From: Sparassis latifolia
Lineage: Eukaryota; Basidiomycota; Agaricomycetes; Polyporales; Sparassidaceae
Length of the DNA: 64,000 nucleotides
Assembly (NCBI GenBank): GCA_018466975.1
Contig: CM031555.1
Span: forward strand, 1,612,001 to 1,676,000
Reading direction: 5' to 3'
Each line of letters starts with the position of its first letter. Position 1 is the stretch's first letter. The translations under genes and the position numbers were made by a program. The notes beneath the pieces are model-generated. The model ran no database searches and had not been told where the DNA came from. It saw only the letters and a list, made by a program, of their open reading frames with translations. Positions 36,501 through 47,203 of this stretch are shown one piece after another.

Positions 36501-36816
36501 GTCCTGGATGATGCGCGCGCCAGCCCAGGATGCCTGTCCTACATAGTGAGCATACTTCTTCTCCTTTGAACTATGCACTGAGTGAGCGACAAGCAGCAGA
36601 TTTAAGCTCAACCCTCTCACACCTGAGCTGGGTGAAGGACTTCGCCACATCAAGGCTGCAGAGTGGGGCAGCGCGGTCGGCGAGGAAACGTTCGGCTGCG
36701 GCGGAGAACATGGTTCTTCGGGTTGCAGCTAGAGGGATGGATGGGGAAATACCTATGGCAGGGTGGCGAAGGTGGTTTTGAGAGACTTGGCGGAGAATCC
36801 GCGCAGATAATCGCAT
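33583..36816 (-). CDS. DPP3: Dipeptidyl peptidase III (zinc metallopeptidase, M49)
   Basis: DPP III removes N-terminal dipeptides from short peptides. The minus strand has many short exons. The N-terminal extension [13 protein letters not shown] (start 36816) is basic and looks like a mitochondrial presequence; an internal ATG at 36711 ([17 protein letters not shown]) would give a cytosolic form. Diagnostic blocks are [45 protein letters not shown] and GIPAGINV, the zinc motif HELLGH (34737-34720), EECRAE with the third ligand (34449-34432), and the C-terminal [20 protein letters not shown]. It ends [11 protein letters not shown] with TGA at 33585-33583. At about 35592-35626 the join between IDGYIESY and [11 protein letters not shown] needs either a 31-nt intron or a frameshift; the rest looks intact. 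Confidence 0.9.
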
Positions 36817-36919
36817 TAACAAGAGGTGTCGCGATCAGAACCTTGATCAACTACAATTGCTCTCGTGACGCATATGTCGGACGTGAGTTTATTATAATTA
36901 CACATATGTAGCATACTAG

Positions 36920-37830
36920 CAGTGACCCGTGCTTCGCGACGGGCCAAGGGGCATGCACCGGCAGATTCCGAGACACAGGGTAGGGGGAGGGGGGGGGCCT
37001 CCGAGGCCCTTAACCGGAAATTATATATATATATTTAAAACCTGCATAAAATATCCTAAGCACCATGTCGGTCGGAAGGGGCCAGCAGTCTCACGAATAT
37101 AAGTTGTGGTGAGCACAGTCCTTTAAGCTTTAATTGTTTTCATTACTCTAACACCAACATCTCAAATCTTTAGCTGTTACCCTCGAGTCCCACGGGCGAG
37201 CCATCTACCTATCAGCTGGACGGTCCTGATCTAGCGTTGCGGGCTCAACCTGTAACCAACCGGTTGGATATTCCTATTGATCCTAAGCTTCTACCTGAGA
37301 GCGAAGAGGATTTGGACATCGACATAGCAACCCAGCACTCGACGGAGCCAGTAAACTCGGAATCCCACGAGGAGACGTTCTGCTGGTGTCAAGGTCCTGA
37401 ATCGGGGGAGGCAGTACATCTGGCTGTAAGCAATGGGTGTGTTGACTTATCATTATTTTTCGTCGTTGCATCTCACGTCCGCGTTATCCTGCTGTCAGTA
37501 CCACTTTGAATGTGTCGACCTCCTGGAGCCACCGAAAGGCCCATGGTTTTGCATGGATGAATGCCATGCAAAATATCAGAAATCTCATGCGCACAAGAAA
37601 AGGAGAACAATGTATTGATCCGCGTGTAGTTACAGAGCTATATTGATAGTATATGCATCGAAAAACCTTTGTCTCTACTCTCCACGCGAAAACATACAGA
37701 AACCTTCCATATATGGACCGTGGGAAATTCCCACGGGGGGAGGGGGGGGGTCTCAAGGGTGCTTAACCGGATTTTCTGACCCTGTGTCTTAAATCCGATT
37801 TATGCATGCCCCTTGCGACGGGCAACACTA
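36920..37830. mobile_element. Element-like segment with imperfect inverted arms around a PHD-finger fragment
   Basis: The left arm (36920-36985) reads CAGTGACCCGT...CAAGGGGCATGCA...AGACACAGGGT. The right arm (about 37770-37830) is its inverted counterpart, sharing CAAGGGGCATGCA and AGACACAGGGT, and both sides carry G-rich and TTAACCGG-like tracts. The outer ends CAGTG/TAGTG resemble hAT termini, but no target duplication is visible. It abuts the truncated Helitron frame. Confidence 0.45.
37237..37618 (+). pseudogene. ING-type PHD finger fragment
   Basis: ING proteins bind histone H3K4me3 through a PHD finger in chromatin-modifying complexes. Here a short frame has an acidic lead (LPESEEDLDID), then FCWCQGPESGEAVHL, an intron near 37437-37498, and CQYHFECVDLLEPPKGPWFC with a basic tail ending KKRRTMY. 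The N-terminal ING helix domain is absent and the Cys spacing is altered (WC for the usual Y-C-x-C start), so it is probably a captured or decayed fragment. It lies between the inverted arms at 36920 and 37830. Confidence 0.6.
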
Positions 37831-37867
37831 TTGCAACGTCACATGGCAATCACAAAAGATGACATTA

Positions 37868-39107
37868 TTAAGCAGATACCAGGAGTATCGTCTGAAGCCG
37901 TTGCATGGTTTCCTCTCGCAGGTTCATGTTGCGTCGCATGCGATGATCGAGAGCATCTTGGGGATCATAAATATATAGCTGTGCGTATGAGGGTGCTTCG
38001 TCGTCGGGTGGTAGCAATGTTCCATGACGATGACACAACTCGCCGTGAATACGAACTACTGGCTGTGCTCTCCCTCCAGCGTTAATGGAGTTGTCTAACT
38101 GAACACCGAGCGACGTAAAAGCGAGCGCTGCATTGTACTGCCGAATATTCTCTCGGAACTCCTGCGCCTGGGGATCATCTGTACTGGTAAAGAGGTTGCT
38201 GATAAACTCTGGAGGTGGATCCGAGACCAAAAGTCTAACTTGTCCCTGATTGCAGCAGGTTGTGAATGCGGAGAAGTTTGCGGTCGATTTGGAAGCGACC
38301 CTTTCGGCATGCCAATGCAGCGCGTTGCAGCGGGAGCAGACGACGTCCATACGCCCAAGGTCGTGTCGGGCCTGCGGCTCCATATATGGCTGGCATGCCC
38401 AGAGAACATTCAATGCGCACTGGGGGAGGGTGCACCCGTCCGCGTTCACCTCTCAGCACACCTGCGAGCTGATCGTCCGAAGCACCTTGATCCCCATCAT
38501 TACCATGATCTGCCGCACTCTGGGCTGATTCAGCACATCAGTTCATGTCATGACAGCTCTCAAGGCAGCAGAACGTACCTTGTGCAGTCTGACGCTCACG
38601 ATCACGTCGTGCCCGTTGAGCGACTTGCCGTCTAGTGAGTGCCTGTTCCGACTGCTTGTGTTCGTCATGTTGCTGCTCAGCTTCATGTGCTCGATGCTCG
38701 CCATGGAGGTGTTGACGCTCATGTTCGCTAGGTTGCTGCTCCACTTCGCGCGCTTGATACTCACCTTGGAGGTGTTGTTGGGCTTCCGAGCGTGTTGGAG
38801 TCGCGGGGGGAGAAGAATGTGTATCTCGTCCCTCCATCTGCTGATACTGAGGCCCGACCTCACGTGCATCACGTTCACATTGGCGGCGGCGTCGCTGAGC
38901 ATCCGAGCACGCTGAGGTCGCGGGAGGTTCCACTTCTTCCTCGGTCTGCTGATGGCGAGGCTCGGCCTCACGTGTATCACGTTCACGTTGACGGCGGTGT
39001 CGCTGAGCCTTCGAGCGTGCTGAGGTCGCGGCAGGGGTAGGGAGAGCACCTTCCTCCTCAGACTGCTCGTGTTTGGTTTTCCGCATGCTGACGCGCTTCA
39101 CGTTCAC
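37868..39107 (-). pseudogene. Truncated Helitron helicase-like N-terminal region
   Basis: Helitrons encode a Rep/helicase protein; its conserved N-terminal domain is recognised in the minus strand by CSRCNALHWHAERVASKS, NIRQYNAALAFTSLGVQLD, RIHGELCHRHGTLLP and YIYDPQDALDHRMRRN. Upstream (39107-38540) is a repetitive charged region of about 38-residue units (SARSKAQRHRRQRERDTREA, SACSDAQRRRRQCERDAREV, TRSEAQ...). The two parts are in different frames, and the Rep and helicase domains are absent: the frame ends at 37868, next to the inverted-arm segment. Confidence 0.8.
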
Positions 39108-39615
39108 GCTGACGGCGGCGTTACTGAGCCTCAGAGCGTGTTGTAGTCACAGCAGGGGTGAGGAGACCATGAGGAGTGCCTTCTTGTTCTCGCCGTCGAT
39201 GCTGGACAGCGATACGGTTGGAAGGCTCCGGGGCAGGTACTGATGGACCGGCCTCATTTTCAGCTTCATGTCATTGACGTTGCTGACGTTCTCGGTCGCG
39301 GCGCCGCCTTTGAGCTTCCGACCGCTTATTTGTAGCCTGAGGTATGTGTGAGGGAGAAGTCGGTGGTGCAGGGTGAAAAATGTCGCCCTGAGGATGTGAT
39401 ACTGCTTCAGTCCGAGCTCGAGGTAGTCGATGCCTGTTACGGGTGTTGAGAGGGTCTCCAATGATGGGCTAAGTGCGACACGACATCAGCACGTCAGCTC
39501 GAGAAGAATAACATATCAAATACCTGGGGGACGTGTCGACGCGTCGGGCTCAGCAGCACTCGATTTTGTCGATCAGCGTGACGGCGCAGACTCTTCGGTG
39601 TCTGCGGAAAAGCCT

Positions 39616-39640
39616 GGTAGGTAGGTAGGTAGGTAGGTAA
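39616..39640. repeat. GGTA simple repeat
   Basis: About six consecutive GGTA units lie between the Helitron and LINE relics. They are too few and the wrong unit to be a telomere tract. Confidence 0.9.
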
Positions 39641-39928
39641 CCGGCATTGGTCCCATTCAGGAACGCCGGGTTGTTGTAGTTAGACTACAGCGGTCCACTC
39701 GTGCACAGCAGATTACCGTAACCTAAGGTACAACACATCCAGGACACACTCCGCTCCGATCAATGCATACTACTCTACGCTACACGTTACGCCAGTGATG
39801 GGTAAGACCTCCAAGGAAAACCCGGTGGGAAAAACCCTGGTAGGCATCAGAAGTGGCTGCGCACTTGACTGATAAGACTCACCACGAGCCGACGTGAGGT
39901 GGAGAAGCGCACTGTCCCACGAAGTCCA

Positions 39929-40908
39929 TCAAGGATGCATGAGACTGGTAGGGAAGCGCTCAAGCTCTTCTCTAGAGCTGACAACAATAAGATTTTCGCG
40001 GGCGAAAATCTGAAGTACATCGTGTGCGAATTTCGCGAGTAAGGCGATGGAGTGTTCCTGCGCTATGAGCTCCCGTGTGAAAGCCAGTCTGGATAGGGTG
40101 TTGTATGCAGTACGGAGATTGGTCCGCTCTGCGAACACTGTATTGAGGAAGGTATCGCGGAGACTGACGAGGTCAGGATGAGAGGTACATTCAAAGAGCG
40201 CATGTACAGGGTCCTCGATGATATCGCGGTGTCGGCATAGCCTGCATATTCGCCATTCTCGCGGCACTGTGGCTCTCCGCGTTCTGCTCTACGGAGCTGC
40301 TCCACTGCAAGAGCATGATCCGATACGAGGAGACGAGTGAGGGCTTTGCGGTGTTCCGCACAGGTCACACGAAGATAATGTCGGAAGGCCAAAGTATGAT
40401 GTACGTGCCTTCCATCGTTTGTCAGCTCTGTCCGCTGTCGAAGCAGTAGTAACCGCGGGCTGTCATTCAACTCTCGCTGTACATAACCTTCGAGAGAAGC
40501 AGTAAGTTTATGCAGGCAGTCATCAACACATCGCAGTGTTAGTGGATGATGCAGATCAAACCCAACGGGGGTCTCCATACGCTGCAAGACTACATGCAGG
40601 TCAGACACCCAGGAGGGGAATCCATTGACAGCTAGTTGATGTGCCTGTGCCAATGCAATAGCCGCAAGGTCATCAGTGGGAAGGATAAGGAGATGGCGGA
40701 GGTATCGAAGAGCGAGCATTGCACGTCTATACTTTAAGGGTAAAATTCCTGTCTCTGAAAATAAAACAAGAAGCTGGCAGCGGGAATTAAGCCCGAGCAG
40801 ACGACGTAGATAGGTTTGTTGGATATGCACGAGTGGCTGCAATAGGGTGGGATCGATGTCGAGCGCCACTTCACAAGCGAAGGTCAAGTGGGGATCGATG
40901 CGGGCCAT
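39929..40908 (-). pseudogene. 3' remnant of a LINE (non-LTR) reverse transcriptase gene
   Basis: The minus strand encodes the C-terminal part of a basidiomycete non-LTR element: MARIDPHLTFACEVALDID, YLRRLLGLNSRCQLLVLFSE, the EHRKALTRLLVSDHALAVEQ stretch, and, after a frameshift near 40260, PREWRICRLCRHRDIIEDPV with a Cys/His motif and VHALFEC. The reverse transcriptase catalytic core is missing, so the copy is 5' truncated, which is usual for LINEs. It is inactive. Confidence 0.8.
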
Positions 40909-41220
40909 GTAGAGGCGTTTACCGTCCTCAGTTGTCCCGAGCCGCGGTCCGAGTCCATTTTCGCGCCCTGGAAGCCATGTAATTATGAAGCTCAGTACGA
41001 AGAAAGAAAGAAAAAATATAGCATGAGTGAGACTCGAGATTAGAAAAGTTAAGCTAGAGTATGGTGAGCATGGAAAGACAGGAGAACATAATGGCGTAAT
41101 GCGAGAGACGGCCGCGCCAGAAGGGCGACGTGCTGGACGCGACGTGCAGACGCGTCAGAAGCGCCTGGTGCTAGACGCGGTGTCAGGCGCTAAAGATATC
41201 AGCTGGCCAATCAAGTTCGA

Positions 41221-41337
41221 CCGTTGTCTCTAAGCCCGTTGTCTCAACCCGTTGTCTCAAGCCGTTGTCTCAAGCCGTTGTCTCAAGCCGTTGTCTCAAG
41301 CCGTTGTCTCAAGCCGTTGTCTCAAGGGTTTGTCTCG
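41221..41337. repeat. 13-bp tandem repeat (about eight units)
   Basis: The unit CCGTTGTCTCAAG is repeated head to tail with a few changes in the first two and last units. It lies downstream of the stop of the TPR-like gene. There are no spacers, so it is a minisatellite and not a CRISPR. Confidence 0.9.
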
Positions 41338-41491
41338 TGGGAAAGATGTCTTGTCTCTTGTAGTATAGATATAGATACTTTACATCCAAGGGGAGCAGAG
41401 TAAAGGCGCATAAAGATGTAGCGGACTCCATCCTCTCCCTCGCGTGGCACCTTCACAGTTGTTTGAGGTCTTGAACGGCGTGAGGCATCAC

Positions 41492-43087
41492 CTACTGGAT
41501 GGTTTGTTTCCTCACCGCATCTCGAGCACGCACGTAGTTGGCCCACAGAATCTTCCACTCCGACTCTAGAGTTCCGTCTCCAGCCTTTCCAATTTGACCC
41601 GCCCTATCCGCGGCAACGCCAGCCCAGCCCAATGCTCGCTCGTAGCATTCCAGAGCCTTTTCAGTTGTCTCTGGAGAACTGCCTGCCTCCACAAGAATAC
41701 CCATGAGATTCCACGCCTCAGCAGCGGTCCGGCGGGCATCGCGCAACAGGCTCTTCGCTGGTTTCTTCATAGACCGTGACTTCGCGTAGTCTGATACTAG
41801 CGGCGTCTCAGACGACGGTGGATGCGGGATCCGCGACTGAGGTGCATCGGGGTGAACAGGGGGAAGGCCGGTCAAAGTGAGCGCAACGCGTTCCGAGGAC
41901 TCTGCTGCTCTCGACAGCCACTCCAACGACGTCATCGGTTTCATGCGAAGGGCATACGAGACTTCTGCTAAGTGGATGGAAAGCAGGGAGGAACGGTGAA
42001 GGAGGTACATTGCGTGCAGTGCTTCAGGTCTGGAAGCTGCTTCGAAAGAAGCTGGAGTAGGCATCGATCTCAACAAATTTAGAGACGACTCCTCCAGAGC
42101 TTGTGCCTGTTTCAGCTGGCCAGATGTTGCGTAGTATGCAGATAGCGACACCAACGTTGAAATCAAGGTACGCTGAGCAAAAGGAGACAATGGCGCAGAT
42201 TCGGGCACGGGAGGCGGCATGCTGATGATAGCTGCGTTGGAACCCTGGCTCAACTGGATAGCGCGCGCCCACCACGCTATCGCATCCTCCTGATCGCCTA
42301 GCCTTTGATTGAGGTCGCCAAGTTTGAGAGCAATGCGGGTGGAATCAAACCCTTTGCCTGGTAGTCCGGCCCACACGCGCTCGAACTCGGACCTGGCCTC
42401 GAACAAAGCCTCCCGTGTACCCATGCGCTCCATGATACTGGCGTGTCGCACGATGAGCTCCGTTAGAGTCTGAGGGTGAAGCCGCTCAGGTCCTTTCTTC
42501 ATTCCGGCATCGATAGCTGCGTTCAGAAAATCCTGGGCAAACTCCAAACTCCCGTCGATCGCGCTCAGACCGCCAGCTCCGGAGCCCGCGCGACCACTGA
42601 AGGCTTTGGATGAGATAACGCTTGAAGTGGTGCCGATGCCCCAGTTCTGTGCTATCCATGCACTGCGAACTGCAACTCTGCCCGTGAAGCCCAGACCTGG
42701 ATCTGTCCCACCTGCAGGACCCCCTGACCACCTATCCGCCTCGAGGTCCCATTCCCACTTGCGTGCCTCCTCATCGGTCTCAGCAGCCAGCTCGGAATGC
42801 TCGACATACATGTGTACGCCTTGGAACGCCGTCCATGTCGTGACGCCAAGCGTGATAAATCCGATAGCAGAGAATTTGATGAAGCGCTTGAAGAAGTCGA
42901 TGGTGAAGATGGTGTGTTTAGCGAAATCTTCCTCGACGAGAACAGACGGCTGGTCGGTGGCATCCACCTTCCAGGGAGTAAGCTTCTTGCCTTCAGTGTG
43001 GTTGTAGCGACGACATCCAATTGAGAGACCACGGGCAGCGCCTTGTCGAGGGAGATGCGGTAGCCGTCGCGGTGCCTTCGCGAGCAT
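41492..43087 (-). CDS. Mitochondrial membrane TPR-like protein, uncharacterised
   Basis: This is a single uninterrupted exon of 531 codons. The first ATG in frame (43087) gives MLAKAPRRLPHLPRQGAARG, a strongly basic, acid-free presequence ending near CRRYNH. One membrane segment follows (KFSAIGFITLGVTTWTAFQG), then a soluble part with helical repeat pairs typical of TPR proteins (ALKLGDLNQRLGDQEDAIAW; LSAYYATSGQLKQAQALEES; AEAWNLMGILVEAG; ALECYERALGWAGV). An inner-membrane assembly or tethering factor is inferred; the family is known to me only as fungal mitochondrial TPR proteins. It is transcribed divergently from XPD with 234 bp between the start codons. Confidence 0.8.
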   Translation of the reverse strand: MLAKAPRRLPHLPRQGAARGLSIGCRRYNHTEGKKLTPWKVDATDQPSVLVEEDFAKHTIFTIDFFKRFIKFSAIGFITLGVTTWTAFQGVHMYVEHSELAAETDEEARKWEWDLEADRWSGGPAGGTDPGLGFTGRVAVRSAWIAQNWGIGTTSSVISSKAFSGRAGSGAGGLSAIDGSLEFAQDFLNAAIDAGMKKGPERLHPQTLTELIVRHASIMERMGTREALFEARSEFERVWAGLPGKGFDSTRIALKLGDLNQRLGDQEDAIAWWARAIQLSQGSNAAIISMPPPVPESAPLSPFAQRTLISTLVSLSAYYATSGQLKQAQALEESSLNLLRSMPTPASFEAASRPEALHAMYLLHRSSLLSIHLAEVSYALRMKPMTSLEWLSRAAESSERVALTLTGLPPVHPDAPQSRIPHPPSSETPLVSDYAKSRSMKKPAKSLLRDARRTAAEAWNLMGILVEAGSSPETTEKALECYERALGWAGVAADRAGQIGKAGDGTLESEWKILWANYVRARDAVRKQTIQ

Positions 43088-43321
43088 CAATGCCGCCGAC
43101 TCGGACGAGGAGGGGATGCGTGACAAAGGTCAAGTCGTGACTGAAGGCACCATGTGTCACTAGTCACGAGACAGACGCGTCACCGACGACACTTTACCGT
43201 GACTTTACCGTGACCTCGACTAGACTCTGCGTCCCCGCATTCTCTATTCAGCCTCGTCTTTTGCATTCGCAGCGGCGTGGACGGCCTCAAAAAATACCGC
43301 TGCCCTATTCGATTTCACGAC
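43088..43321. promoter_or_regulatory. Shared divergent promoter of the TPR-like gene and XPD
   Basis: Only 234 bp separate the two start codons. The interval carries a direct repeat CTTTACCGTGACTTTACCGTG (about 43193-43213) and no clear TATA box. Joint control is inferred from spacing alone. Confidence 0.5.
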
Positions 43322-46300
43322 ATGAAGTTTCAAATCGACGACCTGCCTGTTAGTCTCGAGTGGAACATCTATTCTGTGGATTCGTTGACCGTTGACGGTG
43401 AAAGCTAGATTATCTTCCCTTACGACCGAATATACCCAGGTATTTATCACCATTATATGTTCGCTGCTTTTAATTACCAGTGTTTCGTGCAGAACAATAT
43501 GCGTACATGTGTGATCTCAAGAGGACCCTCGACGCTACGGTAAGTACGCAACGCGGCTAATTGAACTTCGCTTGTACCAAGGGTGCCCCTCACTCAGGGT
43601 CATTGTGTTCTGGAAATGCCTTCAGGGACCGGGAAGACGGTGTCCTTGCTCTCTCTCATCGTTTCATACCAGCAAGTGTGTAACCAGTTGTTTCTATATG
43701 CCGTACTTTCCTGACTAGATACAGTTTTATCCTACCAAACGGAAATTAATATACTGTTCACGAACGGTTCCCGAAATCGAGAAGGCGCTCGCTGAATTGA
43801 AGAGGTTGATGGAGTACCGCCTTTCTTGCGCGGAGACTGAGGAAGAGAAGCAGAAGGAGCGCAATTTCTATGGCATCGGGTTAACAAGTCGGAAGAATTT
43901 GTGTATTCATCCAGAAGCGCGCTTTACTTGCAGTGAACTTGCCAACAGTGTCAGCTGACTAAAGTTGGTCATTGCAGGTATCCAAGGAAAAGAAAGGCAA
44001 GGTCGTGGACGCTCGATGTCGAGATCTCACCAACTCTGCTGTCTGCGAAAAGGGTCGTCAGGACCCAGGATCAGTGGACCTGTGCGACTGGCATGAGGTA
44101 AGTTGTCCACACAAAAACGTCGGTGAATCCTATTCAGTCATCCCACCTTAGAACTTGGGCAAGTTGGAGCCTGGCAATCTCATACCGCCTGGAGTCTGGA
44201 CTCTGGCCGATGTTTTGCAGCATGGTCGTGACAACCGTATATGCCCGTACTTTTTGGTCCGAAGAATGGTAAGTGTGCTGCTTTAGTTTAGTCTGCAATT
44301 TACTGAACTATGCTAGATGCCGTTCGTTGATGTTGTTGTATATTCATTCCACTATCTCCTTGACCCCAAAGTTGCCGAGCAAGTCTCGAAAGAGATGTCA
44401 AAAGACGCCATCGTCGTTTTCGACGAGGCTCACAATATAGGTTTGCCCTGAGTAATATGCTACTTCAGGACTGACTTCCATTCGCTAGACAATGTCTGCA
44501 TGGAGTCTCTGAGCATCGATCTGACACGACCGATGCTCGACTCGGCTACAAGAAGTGTTGGTAGGTTGGGTGAGAAAATTGACGAGTAGGCCTCCGATTT
44601 TTAGTGCGAATGCTATGTCAATCTCTCATTTTTTAGAATTAAGAAGACCGATGCTTCTAAATTGCAAGATGAATATGCCAAACTCGTCGAAGGTCTCCAA
44701 GAAGCATCGGCCGATGAAGACGCATTCATGACCAATCCAGGTGGAAACTTCTACGCGCTCCGTGCGGCAGCTGATCCTTAACGTGGAACATATAGTGCTA
44801 CCTGAAGATCTACTGAAGGAAGCGATCCCTGGCAACATCCGCAAGGCCGAGCACTTCGTCGCATTCCTGAAACGTTTCGTAGAGTATCTCAAGGTTTGTG
44901 GTAATGCCGTACCTAACCATGTGTCTCAATTGAACCTTCTTGTAGACTCGCATGCGTGTTCTACACGTGGTAGCAGAGACGCCGCTTTCATTTCTGCAGC
45001 ATCTGAAGGACATTACGTACATCGAACGGAGGCCGCTGCGGTGAGCTCTCATGGCGTTGTTGCAAATGTAACTTGTGGTTTAAGAGTACGTTTGCAGCTT
45101 CTGTGCGGAACGTTTGCAATCACTAGTCCGTACTTTGGAGTTGAGCAGGCTTGATGAGCACTCTTCCCTGCAGAAGGTTGCCAGCTTTGCCACATTAGTG
45201 GCGACATATGAAAAGGGTGTGTTGATGACCTGTCGTAGAAGTGCTGACATGCTGTCTGACGCTTGATAGGGTTTCTTCTGATCCTTGAACCTTTCGAGAC
45301 TGACAACGCGACCGTTCCTAATCCAATTTTCCATCTTACGTGCGTGCTATCTCTCTCGCATGATACCTGTGTGTGATGTACGTACCCTTCATAGATGCCT
45401 TGACCCTGCTATCGCAATCAAGCCCGTGTTTGAGCGGTTCAGTAGTGTCGTGATCACTTCCGGAACGATCTCGCCTCTGGATATGTATCCAAAAATGTTA
45501 CAGTTCACGCCAGTTGTACAGGAGTCCTATTCTATGACGCTCACCCGCAGTTCATTCTTACCTTTGGTAATGTTGATTCTCATTCTCCGCTTTACTGACA
45601 CGGACTTACTCGTGCTATGAGTAGGTCATAACGCGAGGCAGTGACCAAGTCGCTATCAGCTCTCGTTTCGAAGTCAGAAACGATCCAGCCGTCGTGCGCA
45701 ATTTTGGAAGCATTCTTATCGAATATACCAAGATTGTACCCGATGGTATTGTTGCTTTTTTCCCAAGTTATCTTTACATGGAATCGATCGTGGCAGCATG
45801 GAATGACATGGTGCGTCTTAATATCGTTCTACGTGCTTCCGTACTCATGGTGTACAACAGGGCATTCTAAATGAAGTCTGGAAGCACAAGCTGATTTTTG
45901 TGGAGACTCCAGACGCCAACGAGACGAGCATTGCATTGGAGAATTATCGCAGAGTATGCACGCTCGCGGTTCTAATCCTGCATGGCTGATTGTTCATCTG
46001 AATTGTTTTAGGCATGTGATAATGGCCGGGGCGCTGTGCTCCTGTCCGTGGCTCGTGGAAAAGTATCTGAGGGTATTGATTTTGATCACAATTATGGGAG
46101 AGCGGTCATCATGTTCGGGTACTTTGCTTCGATTCAATCCGCGTTACCTCACTGACGCCCCCGTCCAGCGTTCCATATCAGTACACCGAAAGTCGTATCC
46201 TGAAAGCGCGACTCGAGTATTTGAGAGATGCTTATCGCATCCGAGAGTCAGAATTCCTCGGTTTCGATGCCATGCGGACTGCCGCCCAGTGTGTAGGACG

Positions 46301-46754
46301 CGTCCTCCGTGGTAAGACGGACTGGGGGCTGATGGTCTTTGCCGATAAGGTGTGCACCTGCTGACACCCGATCGAATCTGCGGAATGTATCTGGCATCTG
46401 ACGTTCAACCAGCGATTCGCACGTGCGGATAAGCGCGCAAAGTTGCCTCGCTGGATAAATCAATACATCACGGAGACTGCCTCTAATCTGTCTACGGACA
46501 TGGCTCTGTCACTCTCAAAATTGTTCATGCGCACCATCTCCCAGAATCCGAACGAGAACCAGACGGGCATTTCCTTGTGGACGTTGGAGGATGTCGAGAA
46601 AGCACAAGCAAAGCAAAAGGCTCTCGCGTTGGAAACCGAACAGCAGCAGCAGCAGCAGCAACAGCAGCGCGACGAAGCCATGGACGAGGACGATTATTAC
46701 GGGGACGGGGGATTGGACGACGAAGTCCTCGGACAGATTGATCTAGATGTTTAG
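43322..46754 (+). CDS. RAD3: TFIIH DNA helicase Rad3/XPD (ERCC2)
   Basis: XPD is the 5'-3' helicase of TFIIH, acting in nucleotide excision repair and transcription initiation. About a dozen exons are used. The start MKFQIDDLP is split by an intron before [16 protein letters not shown]. Motifs: Walker [16 protein letters not shown], iron-sulfur cysteines ([27 protein letters not shown]), Walker [15 protein letters not shown], arch segment [50 protein letters not shown], and motif [24 protein letters not shown]. The C-terminus has a run of nine Gln and ends [12 protein letters not shown], close to the family norm, so the gene looks intact. It is tail to tail with a small Cys-rich gene. Confidence 0.95.
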
Positions 46755-46910
46755 TATACAAATCCTTACATACAGTTTGCGTGGGGTTGTGTTGCATGTG
46801 TACAGTAGTGATCACAAAACGAGTAGTGGTGAGTATAGGATGCGATAGCGGCGGGAATTCTGCATCAACGACAACGAGGACATTTCCCTGGGACCTGGTG
46901 GTAGATACCG

Positions 46911-47203
46911 TTAGCATGTCACCAACTCACGATGGTCAATATAATTGCCACTAGCCTCCTGGTCAACGATACGCTCCGGCTGGCTATTGGCATGGACGCT
47001 GTGAGCCACCCGAGAGGCAGTTAGAAGGAAAGGACGTACGTATAGTAGCGACGACACCGGCATATATTTCCGCTTGTGCTTCCGCAATTATGGGAAGCGC
47101 TGAGGAAACAGTCCCAGCTTTGACAGTCGATGTTGTTCTCTCCGGTGAATGTCAAGTGACCGCATCCAGAGGACTTGTAGAAATGCAATCGACGATGGCA
47201 CAT
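46911..47203 (-). CDS. Small Cys-rich protein of unknown function
   Basis: Two exons join in phase at about 47030/46990 to give some 85 residues. The sequence begins MCHRRLHFYKSSGCGHLTF and has about nine Cys in paired spacing (CGH, DCQSWDCF, HNCGS, CRCRRYY), then a tail ending DHRELVTC. The CxH and CxxC-like spacing suggests zinc binding. Short proteins of this look are common in agaricomycetes, but none is characterised to my knowledge. The gene runs towards XPD with 156 bp between stops. Confidence 0.6.

Noticed and set aside
39616..39640. Telomere repeat
   Set aside because: The unit is GGTA, only six copies, and internal to the chromosome; fungal telomeres are TTAGGG-like.
41221..41337. 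CRISPR-like array
   Set aside because: The 13-bp units abut without spacers, and the DNA is eukaryotic.
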